64,000 bases of DNA from Burkholderia sp. OK233 (GCF_900230185.1 NZ_OCSR01000001.1:3100001-3164000), one strand, 5' to 3'; numbered from the stretch's first letter, positions 18,513 to 27,903 are shown. Notes: generated by a model not told the origin, from the sequence alone. Numbers and translations: made by a program.

Positions 18513-19712
18513 ATGACAAAGCAATTGCAAGACGCATACATCGTCGCCGCGAGCCGCACGCCGATCGGCAAGGCGCCGCGCGGGATGTTCAAGAACACGC
18601 GCCCGGACGAACTGCTGGTGCACGCGATCAAATCGGCTGTGGCGCAAGTGCCCGGCCTCGACACCAAGGTGATCGAAGACGCGATCATCGGCTGTGCGAT
18701 TCCGGAAGCGGAACAAGGGCTGAACGTCGCGCGCATGGGCGCACTGCTGGCGGGCCTGCCGAACACGGTGGGCGGCGTCACGGTGAACCGCTTCTGCGCT
18801 TCGGGCCTCACCGCGCTGGCTATGGCGGCTGACCGTATCCGCGTCGGCGAATCGGACGCGATGATCGCGGGCGGCTGCGAATCGATGAGCATGGTGCCGA
18901 TGATGGGCAACAAGCCGTCGATGTCGCCGCATATCTTCGATCGCAACGAAGATATCGGCATCGCCTACGGCATGGGCCTGACCGCGGAGAAGGTCGCCGA
19001 GCGCTGGAAGATCAGCCGCGAAGCGCAAGACGCGTTCTCGGTCGAATCGCATCGCCGCGCCATCGCCGCGCAGCAAGCCGGCGAGTTCAACGACGAAATC
19101 GCCGCGTACACGATCACCGAGCGTTTCCCCGATCTCGCCACCGGCGAAGTGCGTATCAAGACGCGTGAAGTCGCACTCGACGAAGGCCCGCGTGCGGAAA
19201 CGTCGCTGGAAGGTCTGGCGAAACTGCGCGCGGTGTTCGCGAACAAGGGTTCGGTGACGGCGGGCAACAGCTCGCAGACGTCGGACGGCGCGGGCGCGTT
19301 AATCGTCGTGTCGGAAAAGATGCTGAAGGAATTCAACCTGACGCCGCTCGCCCGTTTCGTCAGCTTCGCCGTGCGCGGCGTGCCGCCGGAAATCATGGGT
19401 ATCGGTCCGAAGGAAGCGATTCCGGCCGCCCTGAAGGCCGCGGGCCTGAAGATCGACGACATGGACTGGATCGAGCTGAACGAAGCGTTCGCCGCGCAAT
19501 CGCTGGCGGTGATTCAGGACCTCGGTCTCGATCCGTCGAAGATCAACCCACTCGGCGGCGCGATCGCACTCGGCCACCCGCTGGGTGCGACGGGCGCGAT
19601 TCGTGCGTCGACGGTTGTGCATGGCCTGCGCCGCCGCAACTTCAAGTACGGCATGGTGACGATGTGCGTCGGCACCGGCATGGGCGCGGCGGGCATCATC
19701 GAACGTCTGTAA
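18513..19712 (+). CDS. Acetyl-CoA C-acyltransferase (3-ketoacyl-CoA thiolase)
   Basis: This 399-residue thiolase catalyses the last step of beta-oxidation. The nucleophile Cys95 lies in VNRFCASGLT, His355 in IALGHPLGATG and Cys385 in MCVGTGMGAAG, so the catalytic set is complete. It starts 25 bases after the fused dehydrogenase/hydratase gene and must share its transcript. It corresponds to the FadA/FadI role. An unusual 12-bp tandem repeat and a terminator follow. Confidence 0.95.
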   Translation: MTKQLQDAYIVAASRTPIGKAPRGMFKNTRPDELLVHAIKSAVAQVPGLDTKVIEDAIIGCAIPEAEQGLNVARMGALLAGLPNTVGGVTVNRFCASGLTALAMAADRIRVGESDAMIAGGCESMSMVPMMGNKPSMSPHIFDRNEDIGIAYGMGLTAEKVAERWKISREAQDAFSVESHRRAIAAQQAGEFNDEIAAYTITERFPDLATGEVRIKTREVALDEGPRAETSLEGLAKLRAVFANKGSVTAGNSSQTSDGAGALIVVSEKMLKEFNLTPLARFVSFAVRGVPPEIMGIGPKEAIPAALKAAGLKIDDMDWIELNEAFAAQSLAVIQDLGLDPSKINPLGGAIALGHPLGATGAIRASTVVHGLRRRNFKYGMVTMCVGTGMGAAGIIERL

Positions 19713-19735
19713 TCATGTTCGCTCAGGTTCCCTCG

Positions 19736-19783
19736 GTGATCCTTGTAGTGATCCCTGCGGTGATTCCCGCAGTGATCCCCTAG
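19736..19783. repeat. Four 12-bp tandem units between the thiolase and hydratase genes
   Basis: Four consecutive 12-bp units share the core GTGATYCYYG: GTGATCCTTGTA, GTGATCCCTGCG, GTGATTCCCGCA and GTGATCCCCTAG. The array starts 24 bases after the thiolase stop codon and ends nine bases before a terminator hairpin. It is not part of a recognisable gene. Confidence 0.75.
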
Positions 19784-19791
19784 GAACCGCG

Positions 19792-19833
19792 AAAACGGTT
19801 CGCAGGCTTTCCGGCTTGCGAACCGTTTTTTCC
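19792..19833 (+). terminator. Intrinsic terminator of the fad operon
   Basis: A 13-bp stem (AAAACGGTTCGCA at 19792-19804 pairing with 19817-19829, 12-base loop) ends in a T-run. It closes the acyl-CoA dehydrogenase/thiolase transcript before the separate enoyl-CoA hydratase gene. Confidence 0.85.
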
Positions 19834-19871
19834 ATTCAGCAGTAACCAGCAGCAACCAGGAGTACGAGGAG

Positions 19872-20642
19872 ATGACAATGGATATTCTGGTCGAGCGCGC
19901 CGACGGCGTACTGACGATTGCCTTCAACCGGCCCGAAAGGAAAAACGCGATCACGGCCGCGATGTATCAGACGATGGCCGACGCATTGGTCGACGCGCAG
20001 GGCGACACATCGATCCGGGCGATTCTGATTCGCGGCAGCGCCGGCATTTTCAGCGCCGGCAACGATCTCGAAGACTTCATGAAGAAGCCACCAGGCGGCG
20101 AAGACGCGCCGGTATTCCAGTTCCTGCGTGCGATCAGTTCGGCGGAAAAGCCGGTGGTGGCGTCGGTGGCGGGGCCGGCAGTCGGCATTGGCACGACGCT
20201 CCTGCTGCACTGCGATCTGGTCTACGCAGCCAATACGGCGAGCTTTTCGCTGCCGTTCGCGCAACTCGGGCTGTGTCCGGAAGCGGCGTCGAGTTTGCTG
20301 TTGCAGCGCATAGCCGGCTATCAGGCCGCAGCAGAAAAGCTGTTGCTCGGCGAAGCGTTCGACGCTGCCGAAGCACACCGTATGGGTTTCGTGAATCGCG
20401 TGCTGCCCGCAGCTGAAGTCGAGGCGTTTGCTTCCGCGCAAGCGGCGAAGCTGGCGGCGCTGCCGGCGTCGTCGCTGCGGGTGACGAAGAGTCTGATGAA
20501 GCGCGCCAGCCAGCATGAACTGCAAACGCAGATGAGCGAGGAAGCGGTGCACTTCGGCAAGATGCTGATCGCGCCGGAAGCGCGCGAGGCGTTCAAGGCG
20601 TTCTTCGAGAAGCGCAAGCCAGACTTCCGGCAGTTCGACTGA
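19872..20642 (+). CDS. Enoyl-CoA hydratase/isomerase family protein
   Basis: This 256-residue crotonase-fold protein has the typical NRPERKNAITAAMYQ start, the oxyanion-hole region (GIFSAGNDLEDF), and VASVAGPAVGIGTTLLLHCD. It hydrates or isomerises an enoyl-CoA. It lacks an obvious Glu pair in the usual hydratase places, so an isomerase (PaaG/ECI-like) role is possible. Two ATG codons compete: 19872 (AGGAG 10 bases upstream) and 19878 (GAGGAG six bases upstream). It lies after the fad terminator and so may have its own promoter. Confidence 0.9.
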   Translation: MTMDILVERADGVLTIAFNRPERKNAITAAMYQTMADALVDAQGDTSIRAILIRGSAGIFSAGNDLEDFMKKPPGGEDAPVFQFLRAISSAEKPVVASVAGPAVGIGTTLLLHCDLVYAANTASFSLPFAQLGLCPEAASSLLLQRIAGYQAAAEKLLLGEAFDAAEAHRMGFVNRVLPAAEVEAFASAQAAKLAALPASSLRVTKSLMKRASQHELQTQMSEEAVHFGKMLIAPEAREAFKAFFEKRKPDFRQFD

Positions 20643-20708
20643 CCGGCTGCGTTCAGGCGCTCGAGGGCGCCTGAAAATGCTTCAGGCGTTTGAGCATGCT
20701 TCGGACGC

Positions 20709-21548
20709 TCAAGGTTGCGTCGGCTGCAAGGTGTCGTAGTCGACGTAGCTGGTTTCCCGGCAGAAGCTGACAAGCCGTACGCCCGCTTTGCGCGCGATCG
20801 CAATTGCGAGCGACGACGGCGCCGAAATCGTCGCGACCATGGGCACGTCGACACGCGCCGCCTTGCGCACCAGCTCGTAGCTGGCGCGGCTCGACAGAAA
20901 CACAAAACCCTCCCGGGTATCCGCGCGGTCGAGCACCAGCTGGCCGATCAGTTTGTCGAGCGCGTTGTGACGGCCGACGTCTTCGAACGCGTAGCGGATC
21001 GCGCCTGCCGCATCGCACCATGCGGCGGCGTGGAGGCCACCGGTCAGACGCGTCAGCGCCTGGTGTTCCGGCAACTCGCGCGCGGCACGAGCGATCGCAT
21101 CCGGCGCCAGCCGTTGCAGAAAGCCGGTGTCCGGCACGCGTTCCGGTTTCAGATCCAGCAGATCGATGCTTTCGATCCCGCATACGCCGCAGCCGGTGCG
21201 CCCGGCGAGCGCGCGGCGCTTTTCCTTCAGCGCGACGAATGCCTGCTGCACCACCTTCAATTGCACTTCGGCATGCGGCAATTCGTCATCGTCGTGCAGT
21301 TCGACCTCGATGTCCTGAATGTCGCTGCCGCGTTCCACGATCCCTTCCGAAATCGCAAAACCGACCGCGAACGCTTCCAGATCGCGCGGTGTGCACATCA
21401 TCACCGCGTGCGAGATGCCATTGAAGACGAGCGCCACCGGCCATTCCTGACCGACGTGATCGGTGACGGTTTCGACCGCTGCGCCGCGATGCCGGTGCAC
21501 CTGGCGCTCCACAGCGCCCGTCTGCCCGTCTGTGTCCAGTTCGTTCAA
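20709..21548 (-). CDS. fdhD: Formate dehydrogenase accessory sulfurtransferase FdhD
   Basis: This 279-residue protein matches FdhD, which passes sulfur from IscS to the molybdenum cofactor of formate dehydrogenases. The functional CxxC is Cys120-Cys123 in GRTGCGVCGIE, and the conserved FEDVGRHNALDKLIG and SSRASYELV follow. The start is TTG at 21548, supported by AAGGAG about ten bases upstream; no ATG gives a better length. The next gene, on the other strand, is a nitrate reductase-associated protein. No formate dehydrogenase gene lies in the window. Confidence 0.94.
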   Translation of the reverse strand: MNELDTDGQTGAVERQVHRHRGAAVETVTDHVGQEWPVALVFNGISHAVMMCTPRDLEAFAVGFAISEGIVERGSDIQDIEVELHDDDELPHAEVQLKVVQQAFVALKEKRRALAGRTGCGVCGIESIDLLDLKPERVPDTGFLQRLAPDAIARAARELPEHQALTRLTGGLHAAAWCDAAGAIRYAFEDVGRHNALDKLIGQLVLDRADTREGFVFLSSRASYELVRKAARVDVPMVATISAPSSLAIAIARKAGVRLVSFCRETSYVDYDTLQPTQP

Positions 21549-21706
21549 GCGACTTCACTCCTTTCATGCTGCGCGCGTTTCTACGGCTTGCAGCCTTGCC
21601 CGGCGGCGCGAAGCAGCGCCAGACCACGCCGCTATCGCGCGAATAAGGTTCTAAAATACCTCAAGCTGGGCTTGCGCGTTGCCCGCCACCAAAGAGGAAT
21701 ACTGTC

Positions 21707-22183
21707 ATGGGACTCAACGAAGCACCGCTTCTGTTTAACTTCGAAGTCGCGTCCTCGGAGAATTTCACTTACATCCCGATGTCGGTGCGCTTCAATCTCG
21801 ATCGCTTCGGGCTGCGCATCACCCTTGAGCAGTGGCAAATGCTGCCGCTCGAAGACCGCAAGCTGCTGGCGCGATTTCCGGTCGAAGAAGATGCGGAAAT
21901 CGAGCCGAATTTCGACCACGCACTGTTCGAGATGCTGCGCACGCACGCGAATATCGAGCCGGAGTGGTTCACGCCCGAGGAAGCGCCTGCCTGGCGCCGC
22001 ACGGATGCCGTGCCGGACGGCGTCGTGCATCAGGCGGGGCTGGCCGGCCTGGCCACGCCGCGTGTCGCTCAGTGGGCCGAACTCGAGCCGTTCAAGCGCT
22101 ACGTACTCGCCAAATTGTCGCGCAAACCGGAAAGCAACCACGACTTCGTCCCCGCGATGAAGGAATTTGGTGCGGCCGGCTAG
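21707..22183 (+). CDS. Nitrate reductase-associated protein
   Basis: This 158-residue acidic protein matches the small family annotated as nitrate reductase-associated protein (LFNFEVASSENFTYIPMSVR near the N-terminus, PLEDRKLLARFPVEE in the middle). The family occurs near assimilatory nitrate reductase or molybdoenzyme genes and is thought to help nitrate reductase, but its biochemical role is not known. AGAGGA precedes the ATG at 21707. It is divergent from fdhD, another molybdoenzyme helper; the enzymes themselves are not in the window. Confidence 0.82.
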   Translation: MGLNEAPLLFNFEVASSENFTYIPMSVRFNLDRFGLRITLEQWQMLPLEDRKLLARFPVEEDAEIEPNFDHALFEMLRTHANIEPEWFTPEEAPAWRRTDAVPDGVVHQAGLAGLATPRVAQWAELEPFKRYVLAKLSRKPESNHDFVPAMKEFGAAG

Positions 22184-22272
22184 GCGTGGCCCGCTAGTAC
22201 AGACCGCCCAGGGACGTCCGGCCAGGCGCTGCGGCCCAGGCACCTCCAGCCAGACGCCCCCCCGCTAAATCC

Positions 22273-22286
22273 GCGAAATATTTCGC
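22273..22286. repeat. 14-bp perfect palindrome in the 238-base gap
   Basis: GCGAAATATTTCGC is a perfect palindrome 136 bases before the GGDEF/EAL gene. It is AT-centred in a GC-rich gap and could be an operator. The remainder of the gap (22184-22421) shows no gene. Confidence 0.4.
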
Positions 22287-22421
22287 CTCGCTCCCTCAAT
22301 CTGTTCCGAACCCTGCCGTTATCCATGGGTTGGCGCGTAAAAAAAACTCGACTCGATGCGACCCGACGCACCGAAAGCGACTCCGCGCTCCCGCCCTCAG
22401 AACGATTGACGTTCGGAATCC

Positions 22422-25400
22422 ATGACTCCTTTTTTATCGAAGCGGCTGCTGATCAATCTGGCGGTCGTCGCCGCGGCGGTCGGCGCGAACGCGTTCGTCG
22501 CCTATACGCAGATTTGCGGCCAGCGCGACGCCGACGTGCGTATGCTACGTTCGACGAACGTGCGAGAGAATCTCGACGCCTACCATACGGTGCTCGACGG
22601 CGGGCTGGCCGCGCTCGGCCGTTTCGAAGCTTCGGGTGAAGCCGCGCCTGTCAACGAGGCCGCCGCCATGGCGGCTTCGCTGGCCGGTCTGGAGCGCGAG
22701 TTGCGCAAAGCGCTCGCTGGCGAACCGGCCATGCTCGACACGCTCGCGAGGCTGAGCGTGGACAGTCACGCGCTGCAACACGATATCGACGATGCGCTCC
22801 TGAAGAGCGCCAGCGCCACGCCGAATGAGTCGCGCGCCTGGGCGGCGTCGACCTATACGCATCTCGGGCTGGGTCTCGGCCGTGTGGAAGACGGTCTGGC
22901 GGCGTTGCGCAAGCAGGAGAACGGGGCATTGCAGGCGTCGCTCGCGACTTCCTCGAACGAAACGCAGCGCGCCATGTTTCTGCTGATCGTGACGATGCTG
23001 GCCGGCAGCGCGCTTCTGATCTTCACGTTCGGAGCCCGCGAAAGCAGCGCGCGCGAGAAACTGCGCACGGTGCGCGCGCTCGGCCGCAACGACGAGCGCT
23101 TCCGCGGTCTGTTCGACGAACATCCGGTGCCGATGTACATTTTCGATCGCGAGACCCTGCGCTTTCTTGCCGTCAACGCGGCCGCGATCCAGCAATACGG
23201 CTACTCGGAAAGCGAATTTCTCGGTATGACGATTCGCGCGATCCGCCCGAATGCCGAAATCTCGCGCCTCGAATCGCACATGCAGCGCAGCGACGTCCTG
23301 CAACAGGGCCGCACGATGGCGGGCGTCTGGCATCACCGGCGCAAGGACGGTTCAATGATCAGCGCCGACATTTCGTATCACGCGCTCAACTTCATGGGCC
23401 GCGCCGCCTTCTTCGTGCTGGCCGACGACGTCACCGAACAGATCAACACCGAAGCCGAAGCGCAGCGTTCGAACCAGATGCTCGAAACGGTGATGGACAA
23501 CATCCCGCAGCGCATTTTCTGGAAGGATCACGAATCGCGTTATCTCGGCTGCAATATGGCGTTCGCGCGCGATGCGGGGCTTGCTTACCCCGAGCAGGTG
23601 GTGGGCAAGAGCGACAGCGACATGCCGTGGCGCGCCTTCGCCGATCTGCTGAACGAGCACGATAAGGAGGTGGTGACCACGGGCGTGCCGAAGATGAGTT
23701 TCGAGGTCGACCTGGTGATCGACGGCGTGCACCGCACCACGGTCACGAGCAAGCTGCCGTTCACCGACAGCGACGGTCGCGTGATCGGCGTGCTCGGTTC
23801 CTACACGGACATCACCGAGCGCAAACGCGCCGATCTGGCCTTGCGTCTGCAAAGCCGGGCGCTCGACGCGAGCGTCAACGCGATTCTGATTACCGCGCCG
23901 TCGCCGGCGGGCAATCTGATCGAATACGTGAACCCCGCGTTCATGCGGATCACCGGCTACGATCCCGCGGAAGTGATTGGTCACGATTGCCGTGTGCTGC
24001 AGCGCGACGACCGCGACCAGGAAGGCGTCGCGTTGATCCGCCAGGCGCTCGCCGCGAACCGTGAGGTGAGCGCCGTGGTGCGCAACTATCGCAAGGACGG
24101 CGCGCTGTTCTGGAATCAGCTGTTCATTGCGCCTGTGCCGAACGCGGAGGGCGTGATCACGCACCACATCGGCGTGATCAATGATGTGACGGATCTGATC
24201 CGCTATCAGGAACAGCTCGAATATCAGGCCAACTACGACAGTCTCACGCGGCTGCCGAACCGCAACCTGCTGCGCGATCGCCTGCAGCATGCGTTGATCG
24301 TCGCGCAGCGGCATCACAAGGGCGTCGCGGTCGTGTTCATCGATCTGGACGGCTTCAAGAACGTCAACGACAGCCTCGGCCATAGCGTCGGTGACCGCTT
24401 GCTGGGCGTGGTGGCCGAACGGCTCGCCCGTTGCACGCGAACCAGCGACACGGTTGCACGGCATGGCGGCGACGAGTTCGTGATCGTGATGACCGATACC
24501 GTCGACGAGCAGTCGCTGATCGCGTGGATGGAGCGGGTGCGCGCGTCGATTTCCGAGCCAGTGTGGCTCGACGGCACCGAGTTGTATGTCGGCTGCAGCA
24601 TGGGCGCAAGCCTCTTCCCGCAGGACGGCGAAGACGCGGAAACGCTGATGAAAAAGGCCGACCTCGCGATGTATCGCGCGAAGGACATGGGCCGCAATAC
24701 GTTCCAGTTCTATCAGCCGGAGATGAACGCGAGCGCGGGCGCGCGCCTGAATCTCGAACGGCGTTTGCGCCGCGCCTTGCGCGACAACGAATTCCTGCTG
24801 CACTACCAGCCGCAGGTGGATATCCTGAGCGGGCAGATCGTCGGCACCGAGGCGTTGGTGCGCTGGCGCGATCCGGAAGTCGGCTTGGTGCTGCCGTCGT
24901 TGTTCATTCCGGTCGCAGAAGAGAGCGGGCTGATCGGGCCGCTGTCGGAATGGGTCTTGCGTGAGGCGTGCCGCCAGAACAAGGCCTGGCAGGACGAAGG
25001 ATTGCCGCCGGCGCGGGTGTCGGTGAATCTGTCGGCGCGCGTTTTTCAGCAGCGCGATATCGCGAAGCTTGTCATGCAGGTGCTCGCCGAGACGGGGCTC
25101 GAACCGCAGTATCTCGAACTTGAGCTCACCGAAAGCACCATCATGCGCAACGCCGAGGAGGCGGTGTTGATGCTCAACGAGCTGCACGCGCTCGGCATCG
25201 GCCTTGCCATCGACGACTTCGGCACCGGCTATTCGAGTCTCAGCTATCTGAAGCGCTTCCCGGTGGACCGGTTGAAGATCGACCGCTCGTTCGTGTCGGA
25301 TATCGGCGTGTCGGGCGACGATGAAACGATCACCTCCGCGATCATCGCGCTCGCGCATTCGCTGAAATTGCAGGTGATCGCTGAAGGCGTGGAGACGTCG

Positions 25401-25532
25401 GCGCAACTCGACTTTCTGAAGGAGCGTGCGTGCGACGAGATGCAGGGCTTCTACTTCGCGAAGCCGCTGTCGACCGACGCGATTTCGGCGTTGTTTCAGA
25501 GGGGCGTGGGGCGGGAAGCGGAGACGGTGTAG
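22422..25532 (+). CDS. Membrane PAS-GGDEF-EAL cyclic-di-GMP protein
   Basis: This 1036-residue protein has two membrane helices (about 7-27 and 178-198) flanking a helical periplasmic sensor region. Then come three PAS domains (about 215-335, 345-465, 475-600), a GGDEF domain with intact GGDEF at 682-686, and an EAL domain with EAL at 810-812 and DDFGTGYSS at 931-939. Both catalytic motifs are intact, so it could make and break cyclic-di-GMP, with PAS and periplasmic signals choosing the direction. The signal is unknown. It stands alone after a 238-base gap. Confidence 0.93.
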   Translation: MTPFLSKRLLINLAVVAAAVGANAFVAYTQICGQRDADVRMLRSTNVRENLDAYHTVLDGGLAALGRFEASGEAAPVNEAAAMAASLAGLERELRKALAGEPAMLDTLARLSVDSHALQHDIDDALLKSASATPNESRAWAASTYTHLGLGLGRVEDGLAALRKQENGALQASLATSSNETQRAMFLLIVTMLAGSALLIFTFGARESSAREKLRTVRALGRNDERFRGLFDEHPVPMYIFDRETLRFLAVNAAAIQQYGYSESEFLGMTIRAIRPNAEISRLESHMQRSDVLQQGRTMAGVWHHRRKDGSMISADISYHALNFMGRAAFFVLADDVTEQINTEAEAQRSNQMLETVMDNIPQRIFWKDHESRYLGCNMAFARDAGLAYPEQVVGKSDSDMPWRAFADLLNEHDKEVVTTGVPKMSFEVDLVIDGVHRTTVTSKLPFTDSDGRVIGVLGSYTDITERKRADLALRLQSRALDASVNAILITAPSPAGNLIEYVNPAFMRITGYDPAEVIGHDCRVLQRDDRDQEGVALIRQALAANREVSAVVRNYRKDGALFWNQLFIAPVPNAEGVITHHIGVINDVTDLIRYQEQLEYQANYDSLTRLPNRNLLRDRLQHALIVAQRHHKGVAVVFIDLDGFKNVNDSLGHSVGDRLLGVVAERLARCTRTSDTVARHGGDEFVIVMTDTVDEQSLIAWMERVRASISEPVWLDGTELYVGCSMGASLFPQDGEDAETLMKKADLAMYRAKDMGRNTFQFYQPEMNASAGARLNLERRLRRALRDNEFLLHYQPQVDILSGQIVGTEALVRWRDPEVGLVLPSLFIPVAEESGLIGPLSEWVLREACRQNKAWQDEGLPPARVSVNLSARVFQQRDIAKLVMQVLAETGLEPQYLELELTESTIMRNAEEAVLMLNELHALGIGLAIDDFGTGYSSLSYLKRFPVDRLKIDRSFVSDIGVSGDDETITSAIIALAHSLKLQVIAEGVETSAQLDFLKERACDEMQGFYFAKPLSTDAISALFQRGVGREAETV

Positions 25533-25562
25533 TTCAGCGTCACGCTCCCCGCTGCGCGTGCC

Positions 25563-26177
25563 TCAGACGGCCGGCGTATCGAGGAACACTGGCAGTTGTT
25601 CGGCGACCTCGGAAAATGCCTGCAAGTGGGGATGCGCCGCCTTGGTGACGATTTCCGAAAAGTACATTTGCGTGAAATTCCACGCGACGGCCACCGTCAC
25701 GTCCACCGCGCCGAAATGGTTCGGTTCGACCGGCAACGGGGCCGACGCAAGTTCCTCTTCGAGTTCGCGGTAAGCGGCGTGCAATTGCTCGGTCACGCGA
25801 TTGACCCACGGCTCATGCTGTTTGTCCGACGGACGCAGATTGCGTTCGTAGACGATCTGCACGGTCTTTTCACAAGCGGCCAGCGCCAGACCTGTCAGGC
25901 GCGCGGCGCGCAGGCAGTGCTCCGGCTGTGACGGGAAGATCTGCTGATCAGGCCCGGCGAGCGTGGCGAGATACTGCAGGATCACCGTCGAGTCCATCAC
26001 GCTCTGACCGTTGTCGAGGATCAGTGTCGGCGCTTTCACAACCGGGTTGATCTTCGCGAACGCCTCATACGTGCTGAACACGGAAACCGACTGGTGCTCG
26101 AAGTCGAGCTTCAGCAACTTCATGCAGATAGCGACGCGGCGCACGTAGGGCGAATCCAGCATTCCGATCAGTTTCAT
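25563..26177 (-). CDS. Glutathione S-transferase family protein
   Basis: This 204-residue protein has an N-terminal thioredoxin-fold GST domain (MKLIGMLDSPYVRRVAI; NPVVKAPTLILDNGQSVMDSTVI) and an all-helical C-terminal domain. The SPYVRR segment with Ser or Tyr in the catalytic place matches small bacterial GSTs of unknown substrate. The ATG at 26177 has GGAAATAAG upstream, and the longer frame to 26225 is not needed. It is divergent from a LysR regulator at 26338, which may control it. Confidence 0.88.
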   Translation of the reverse strand: MKLIGMLDSPYVRRVAICMKLLKLDFEHQSVSVFSTYEAFAKINPVVKAPTLILDNGQSVMDSTVILQYLATLAGPDQQIFPSQPEHCLRAARLTGLALAACEKTVQIVYERNLRPSDKQHEPWVNRVTEQLHAAYRELEEELASAPLPVEPNHFGAVDVTVAVAWNFTQMYFSEIVTKAAHPHLQAFSEVAEQLPVFLDTPAV

Positions 26178-26337
26178 CTTATTTCCGTTAGAAGATCTAT
26201 ATGGCTGGCTTGGGCGGGTGCCCACGCGGCTGTTCGCTTGCCAGACGGTGCTTGTGATGCATTAGGCCAATAGATTAAAGCGCTCCGCAAGTCAAAAAAA
26301 GCGACATTAATCGACGGTTTACGTCAGAATTTCTTAC

Positions 26338-27243
26338 ATGAAGCCGATCCCGCCCCTCACTGCTCTGCGCTGTTTCGAAGCCGTCGCCCGCCTGGGCGGT
26401 GTGACCCAGGCCGCGCGCGAATTGCATGTCACGCACTCTGCGGTGAGCCAGCAGATCAAGGTGCTGGAAGATTCGATGGGCGTCGCGCTGTTCGTGCGCG
26501 AAGCGCGCGGCCTGCGGCCTACCGAGGAGGGCCGCCTCTACGCGCTAGAAATACGGTCGGCGTTGCGCGACATTACGCGGGCGACGCGCCGCGCGCAGGC
26601 GCGCCCACACGAAAGCGAGCTGGTCATCGCGACCGTGCCGTCGTTTGCGCAGCATTGGCTCGTGCCGCGCCTCGCGAGCTTCCGCGAGACACATCCGTAC
26701 TATCGAATCCGTCTGCTGACGAGTCTGCAGGTCGAGGATTTGCGCCAGGGTGTGAGTGACATCGGCATTCGAATGGGGCAGGGGCATTGGCCCGATGTTG
26801 CGCAGCAGAAACTGTTCGACGACGAAGTGATGGTGGTCGCGGCGCCGCATTTCACGCTCGGGCCGGACGGCCGTCTGCCCGTCACCGCTGAGGACGTGAT
26901 CACGTGTCCGTTGATCTCCAGCCCCAACACGCCGTGGACCGAGTGGTGTCAGGCGGCGCAGGTGGCGGAGCCGGCCGCCGAGGCGGTCGTGCTGTCTGCA
27001 AACGATTCGAACATCGTGCTGGGCGCGGTTTTGCTGGGGCAGGGCATCGCGCTCGAACGGCGCAGTCTGGTCGAGCATGCGCTGGCGCGCGGCGATCTGG
27101 TGCAGATCACCGATATCCGCGTGCCGTACCGGTATCCGTACTGGCTGGTGTGGCAGCAACGCGAAACCCTGAACGCGAAACAGGCGCATTTTGCGCAGTG
27201 GATCGAAGCGCAGGTCGACGCCTATCTGCGTAGCGGCGGGTGA
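26338..27243 (+). CDS. LysR-family regulator (GcvA-like)
   Basis: This 301-residue LysR protein has an N-terminal winged helix (FEAVARLGGVTQAARELHVTHSAVSQQIKVLE, about 13-45) and a periplasmic-binding-fold effector domain. The N-terminus IPPLTALRCFEAVARLG is typical of the GcvA/AmpR-like subgroup. It is divergent from the GST gene across a 160-base intergenic region. The effector is unknown. Confidence 0.9.
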   Translation: MKPIPPLTALRCFEAVARLGGVTQAARELHVTHSAVSQQIKVLEDSMGVALFVREARGLRPTEEGRLYALEIRSALRDITRATRRAQARPHESELVIATVPSFAQHWLVPRLASFRETHPYYRIRLLTSLQVEDLRQGVSDIGIRMGQGHWPDVAQQKLFDDEVMVVAAPHFTLGPDGRLPVTAEDVITCPLISSPNTPWTEWCQAAQVAEPAAEAVVLSANDSNIVLGAVLLGQGIALERRSLVEHALARGDLVQITDIRVPYRYPYWLVWQQRETLNAKQAHFAQWIEAQVDAYLRSGG

Positions 27244-27458
27244 GATTCCGCGTCGATTGGCGCGCGCAGGCTGCCGCTCGCGGGGGATTACCGGTTTGCG
27301 CGCGAGGGTCAGTCGTATATATTCGGGATTCCCATCTCTGACTTCGCTGGGAACCACGAAGCATCGATTCACGTGGCGTTGCGCCCGCTTTTCGCTGCTC
27401 GCACTTAGGTCATGGGCGTTTCGCCATCGAATATCTGCCAATCCGACTGGAGAGAAAA

Positions 27459-27794
27459 ATGACGTCTTCACCTGCAAAGAAATGGGCTGTGCTGTTGGCA
27501 TCGGTTGTACTGAGCGTGGCTTCGGTTGCACCGGCGTTCGCGCAAAGCGGCGGTAGTGCTCCGGCGGGCGATGAAGCCACAGCCGCCACTCCCGCCACGC
27601 CGTCGGCCGCGTCCAAGGCAGCCGCCAAGGCGCAACGTAAGGCTGCCCGCAAGCAGGCGCGGGCGAAGAAGAACGCCGAGTTGAAGCAACTGGAAAGCAA
27701 CGGGTACAACCCGGCGCGCAACGATCCGAACTATCCGACGGATCTCCAGAATGCGCAGAAGAAGGCGGCAGCCGGCGCGGCGGCGAGCCAGTAA
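27459..27794 (+). CDS. Small secreted DUF4148 protein
   Basis: This 111-residue protein has a clear signal peptide (lysines at 7-8, hydrophobic core, cleavage near AFAQS at about 30), then an Ala/Lys-rich middle and the DUF4148-like segment (ELKQLESNGYNPARNDPNYP) near 75-94. DUF4148 proteins are small periplasmic proteins very common in Burkholderia; their function is unknown. GGAGAG lies seven bases before the ATG. A terminator follows at 27904-27932. Confidence 0.82.
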   Translation: MTSSPAKKWAVLLASVVLSVASVAPAFAQSGGSAPAGDEATAATPATPSAASKAAAKAQRKAARKQARAKKNAELKQLESNGYNPARNDPNYPTDLQNAQKKAAAGAAASQ

Positions 27795-27903
27795 GCGGCT
27801 GCGGGCCGGATGGAGGTTGCCGGCCCGGTCGTGCTTGCGCTGGGGGATCCTCGCACATGCAGCCTGGCAAGTACAACCCGGCAAAGTACGACGTATGAAA
27901 CTG

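Noticed and set aside
23352..25406. 684-codon minus-strand frame opposite the GGDEF/EAL gene
   Set aside because: It is antisense to intact PAS, GGDEF and EAL domains and has a shadow-type composition.
26178..26337. LysR operator (T-N11-A) between the GST and LysR genes
   Set aside because: Several T-N11-A matches exist by chance in this AT-richer stretch and no clear dyad stands out.
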